DNA from: Vitellaria paradoxa
Lineage: Eukaryota > Streptophyta > Magnoliopsida > Ericales > Sapotaceae
DNA length: 64,000 nucleotides
Direction: 5' to 3'
NCBI GenBank assembly: GCA_019916065.1
Contig: CM034240.1
Coordinates: 45,954,026-46,018,025 of the forward strand
Within the stretch, counting starts at the first letter, position 1. Each line of letters opens with the position of its first letter. The position numbers and the translations under genes are program-made. Shown here piece by piece: positions 60,391 through 64,000 of this stretch. The notes below the pieces were generated by a model. The model worked only from the letters and a program-made list of their open reading frames with translations, was not told the origin of the DNA and searched no databases.

Positions 60391-60546
60391 GGGCTCGTTT
60401 GGAGTCCCAAAAAAAATCAAAAAAAACCAAAAGTTAGGCTTGATATGATGTAAAAATGATAGGTGACAAAATGTGATTAGAGGAATTTGAAAATTTTTGA
60501 AATTTTTTAAAATTTTTTGATTTTATTTGGGACTCCAAACGAGCCC
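60391..60546. mobile_element. Tourist-like MITE (right arm copy)
   Basis: This is the right-arm counterpart of the element at 2683-2842, with the same inverted terminal repeats and flanking TAA. It is a few bases shorter because of indels in its A-rich centre. Confidence 0.75.
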
Positions 60547-62763
60547 TAAGTTGTTAAGAGAGGAATCTAACAACATTTATAAACTATTTCAACAAAATTA
60601 TATTAATATTTAAATTAACAAAATATTAAAACAAACATTATAATACTAATATTTCAATTTTTTAACACACAAAAAATGAGAATAGTAAGAATTTTTTTAT
60701 TGTTTCTAAATTTAATTTAGGGTTGAAAAATTTTACCTAACTCGGCTTCAAATCCGATTGAGTTTTTACTTTTTTTGACTCGATCTCTAAGTCATTAGGG
60801 TAATATCAAATTTGATTACCCACTGTACCCGCTCCATTGCATCCAGAACCGGAAATCATGTGCAACACAATTCATTTGCAGTTCTATGACAAAGCAAAAG
60901 TCATCTTCAAGGGAACGTGAAACCCATTTCGTAGAAATTGATTAGCGGGTTGTTTGGGGAGAGATAAACATGTGGAATTTTTTTTATTTTAGCTAGTCAA
61001 ACCTCCACTCGACAATGCCTGATAACCTGACCCACTTTTCAATAATGACGCCCTCCACAAAACCGCTGAAGGATTGAGCGTTCCCATGGCATCTTCAATG
61101 CATTTCCCTGGAATTCAAACAAGTAATGTCCTATGAGTCACTTTTGATTGTGGGAAAAAGGAGCTGGCCCGTAAAAAGTCTTCAGCACTAATTCAAGGAA
61201 TGGGCCAGCCAGACAAAGAGCAAAGAGGTCATCCAATAATCAGATCGCCATGGGCTGAGGTGGGTTCCTCGTAACATCATTGATGTCAAGGCCAATTTTC
61301 TTTTGTTTTCTTTTAAGGACATGTTTTGTAGAGAGTGAAAAATTTAAGAATAAAAAATTATAAGAATAACTGTTATCATGATAATAGTTAATGAGGTAAT
61401 AAGTCTATAGTATTTATTTTTAGAATGAAAAAGTAAATATTACTCAGTAATAATTATATTATATTTAGAATGTTAAAAATTTTGAAGGGGCACAAGTTAA
61501 TTGTATTTAAAACGAGAATAAATTGACCAACGGTAAAAGTTAATTGTAATTTTAATAAAATATTAGAATAAAATAAATCATTATAATCATTGTTATCTTA
61601 ATAATAATTAATTTTAATAAAAAATATATTATTAAAATATATATACTTTTAAATAAAAATATTAATTATAAAAAATAATTTTATCATTGACTAATATTTT
61701 AATAGTAATTAATTCTAATAGTGAATTATTATTTGTTAAAAACTATGAAGCATGAATATGGATATGAGTACGGACACAAAAACGACAATTTTCAAAAAAA
61801 GAGAATATGGACACAGCGACGGCGAAGATATGGTAAACAAATAAAATAAAATATATATTTTATTATAAATATTTTGAAAATAGCATTTATATACTACCAA
61901 ACCTTGTAAATAATAATTATATAGCATGAAAAATATCTTTTAATCCATAAATTAATAACATAAAAATTACCATTTAATGTATAAATTAACATCATTCATA
62001 TTCAAAACTACCAACACTATTCATACACAAAACACAAATATAAAAAAGTATTAAAAGCAAGTACAATTTCATACATCCCAAAATGAATTTTTTTTTTCAT
62101 TTCCAAAATATGTATTAAGTTATATTTTAATTATTTACAGCTTGATCGCTAATTTAATTTTATCATATCAATTTTTCTCCCGAATAAAGTTTGAAATATT
62201 ACATTTAGATCTCGTCATATCTCAAAAGTATCCTTCTTGTATCATATTCGAAGTAAAGAATAAAAAATCAAGATGCTCAATACGTGTCATGGCGTATCCG
62301 AATTGTATTTGTGTCCCCCCGAGTATCTGATATGAGTGCGGTACCTAATTTGAAGTATCCATGCTTTATATGTTAAAAATTATTTTAATTTTGATAAAAT
62401 AATTTAATGAAACAAATAATTTCAGTTTCTTTAAATAAATTATTGAGTTTAATAAATAATATTAATGCAATACATAACTTAGTAAATTATTATTTATGAG
62501 ACATAATTTTCATTTAATAAAGTATTTTAATAAAATAAATTATTTTAATAAGTCGTTATTATTTATTGAACATTAATTTCAATTTGAGAAAATAAATAAT
62601 TTTAGTCATAAATTAATATTTCAATAGTATTATTTTAATAAAATAAAATAAATTATTTTAACAATAAACTATTAGTTATTAAATATTATTTTGATAAAAT
62701 AATTTAATAATTAATTAATTTTCATTTTATTAAATAAATTATTATTTTATAATATAATTATTT

Positions 62764-62964
62764 ATAGGAGAATATTGTTTAAGATTTTATATGGGGTAAA
62801 GAAATATTTTATGGGGGTAAGGAGAAAAGATAAAATTTTTTCATTGCCCCCTTACCCACCTCTCTCAGAGTAAAAATTTATCCCCATATAAAGGTAATGT
62901 AACGGAGGGTAAAAATTACCCCACTAAAATTACTCTCCATTATCCCCAAAACAAACATCTCCTA
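62764..62964. mobile_element. MITE-like element with TAGGAGA ends (right arm)
   Basis: This is the right-arm copy of the element at 5061-5260, with the same imperfect terminal inverted repeats. Confidence 0.55.
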
Positions 62965-64000
62965 AAGTGAAAATCTAAAAATAGCTCACTTTAGGATTAG
63001 GATAATTATTTTTACGCTTAAGTGTGTTTTTAAAATATTTATTTTTGCTAAAAGCAATCTGTTTCTAGGTTAAATCAATTCAGCACTTAAAATGAGCTAA
63101 ACCAATTATAGATACGCAAAATTACCCTCCTAGTAAACGAAGATTGTATTTGTATTTAAGAATTTAAAATTAAGAAAAATTTGTGTTAATTATTTGAAAA
63201 AAATTGCTCAAATATAACTTTGTAATTTTAGATAGGGATTTCATCATGAACTTATAAACGAATGGGGCATTGCCCCCAGAGTAGGCTAACGGTTGCTCAC
63301 GAGCTTGGCCAGCTAGATATGTAGGCACACCCTGGGCATCATGAAGTTAAATAGTTTAACACGATAATATTATAATAGACTTGAGTTATCACATCAAAAT
63401 AATTATTTGAAGACCTTCATAACTATGACTTTATTATTTTAGATAATAGTGGGATCATTACTTTGATACCAATCAAGAAAATTTTCTATATATTATTAAC
63501 ATAAACTAATTCTATCACTTACACATATAAATACAATTTAATCTTAATTAAAGTTCTTGATTTAAACTTCTTAACTATTCAAATAGATTCCAAAGTGTAG
63601 AATTATTTGAATAGTAAAAATATTCAAATCTGTTATGAAATTATAAGAAAAAAGTTTGACATGACTTAAGAAAGGGACACTAAATCCTTTCATATAATAA
63701 TATAAGTTATACACTCAAATAATTACTTGCTATTTTGTTGTAAATTATTTGGCCCATTGTAGCATAATTTTAGCAATTATTATTTCCAAAATTTGTGTTG
63801 GTGATCTCATGTTATTCAAGCATGATCTTCCTTCGGGTATAAATATACTCAATTATATGAACGACTGAAATTGTGTAGTTGCGTTGCGTGTAACTAGGCC
63901 TAGTGCTGGCTCTAAATATTGTGTCTAAAACAACCATAAGTATAAGGGTATGCGGTGTAGTTTTACCTGATGAGTCTAAGATCGTATCTACAGGAAACTT

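Larger units (their letters stand above)
57453..64000. repeat. Right arm of the segmental duplication (pairs with 1-7940)
   Basis: This arm is collinear with 1-7940 and nearly identical by eye, in the same orientation. It lacks the 1.64-kb LTR of the left arm; the empty site is the ACTAT at 63574-63578. It carries its own short LTR at 58668-58902. Unlike the left arm, the sequence before its start is in view: 55380-57452 is an older, more diverged copy of part of the same module. The duplication therefore sits in a region already built from tandem copies. It continues past the window end. Confidence 0.95.

Overview
This window is nuclear DNA of a flowering plant, most likely a eudicot. It is AT-rich, its genes have GT-AG introns, and it contains plant-type LRR receptor-like protein (RLP) genes, a plant glycerol kinase gene, a SIRE/Maximus-like Copia retrotransposon, solo LTRs, a tRNA-derived SINE and many MITE-like inverted repeats. 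I cannot name the species. I found no fully intact protein-coding gene. Every recognisable gene carries stops, frameshifts or lost splice sites.

Layout. Positions 1-7940 and 57453-64000 are two nearly identical arms of one segmental duplication, and both run off the window. Each arm has its own LTR insertion: a 1.64-kb solo LTR at 5875-7515 in the left arm and a 235-bp LTR at 58668-58902 in the right arm. Positions 8327-9823 plus 19587-19890 are an older copy of 50230-52180, split in the left copy by a 9.76-kb Copia element (9824-19581). Positions 21190-23600 and 52190-54600 are another paralogous pair, and each holds a decayed last exon of glycerol kinase. Positions 24699-27860 and 28270-29860 are broken RLP copies on the minus strand. 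A nearly complete but broken glycerol kinase gene lies on the plus strand at 30093-32869. From 33615 to 49055 on the minus strand there is a long RLP locus. Its first exon encodes a signal peptide and LRR N-cap, its introns are large and repeat-filled, and its last exon is frameshifted. Positions 49110-57450 hold repeat modules and relics.

How the parts relate. Glycerol kinase (+) and an RLP (-) form a tail-to-tail pair. Traces of this pair occur three times: near 22 kb, near 33 kb, and near 53 kb, where only the GK last exon and the RLP 5' flank survive. The internal LRR exons of the RLPs are phase-1/phase-1 cassettes of 156, 78 and 147 bp. These cassettes recur up to several times across 27-45 kb, so the locus seems to have grown by duplicating frame-neutral LRR exons together with their introns. 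In plants glycerol kinase (GLI1/NHO1) acts in glycerol catabolism and nonhost resistance, and RLPs are cell-surface immune or developmental receptors. This looks like a decaying, repeatedly duplicated resistance-type cluster. I saw no sign of a wholly new kind of system.
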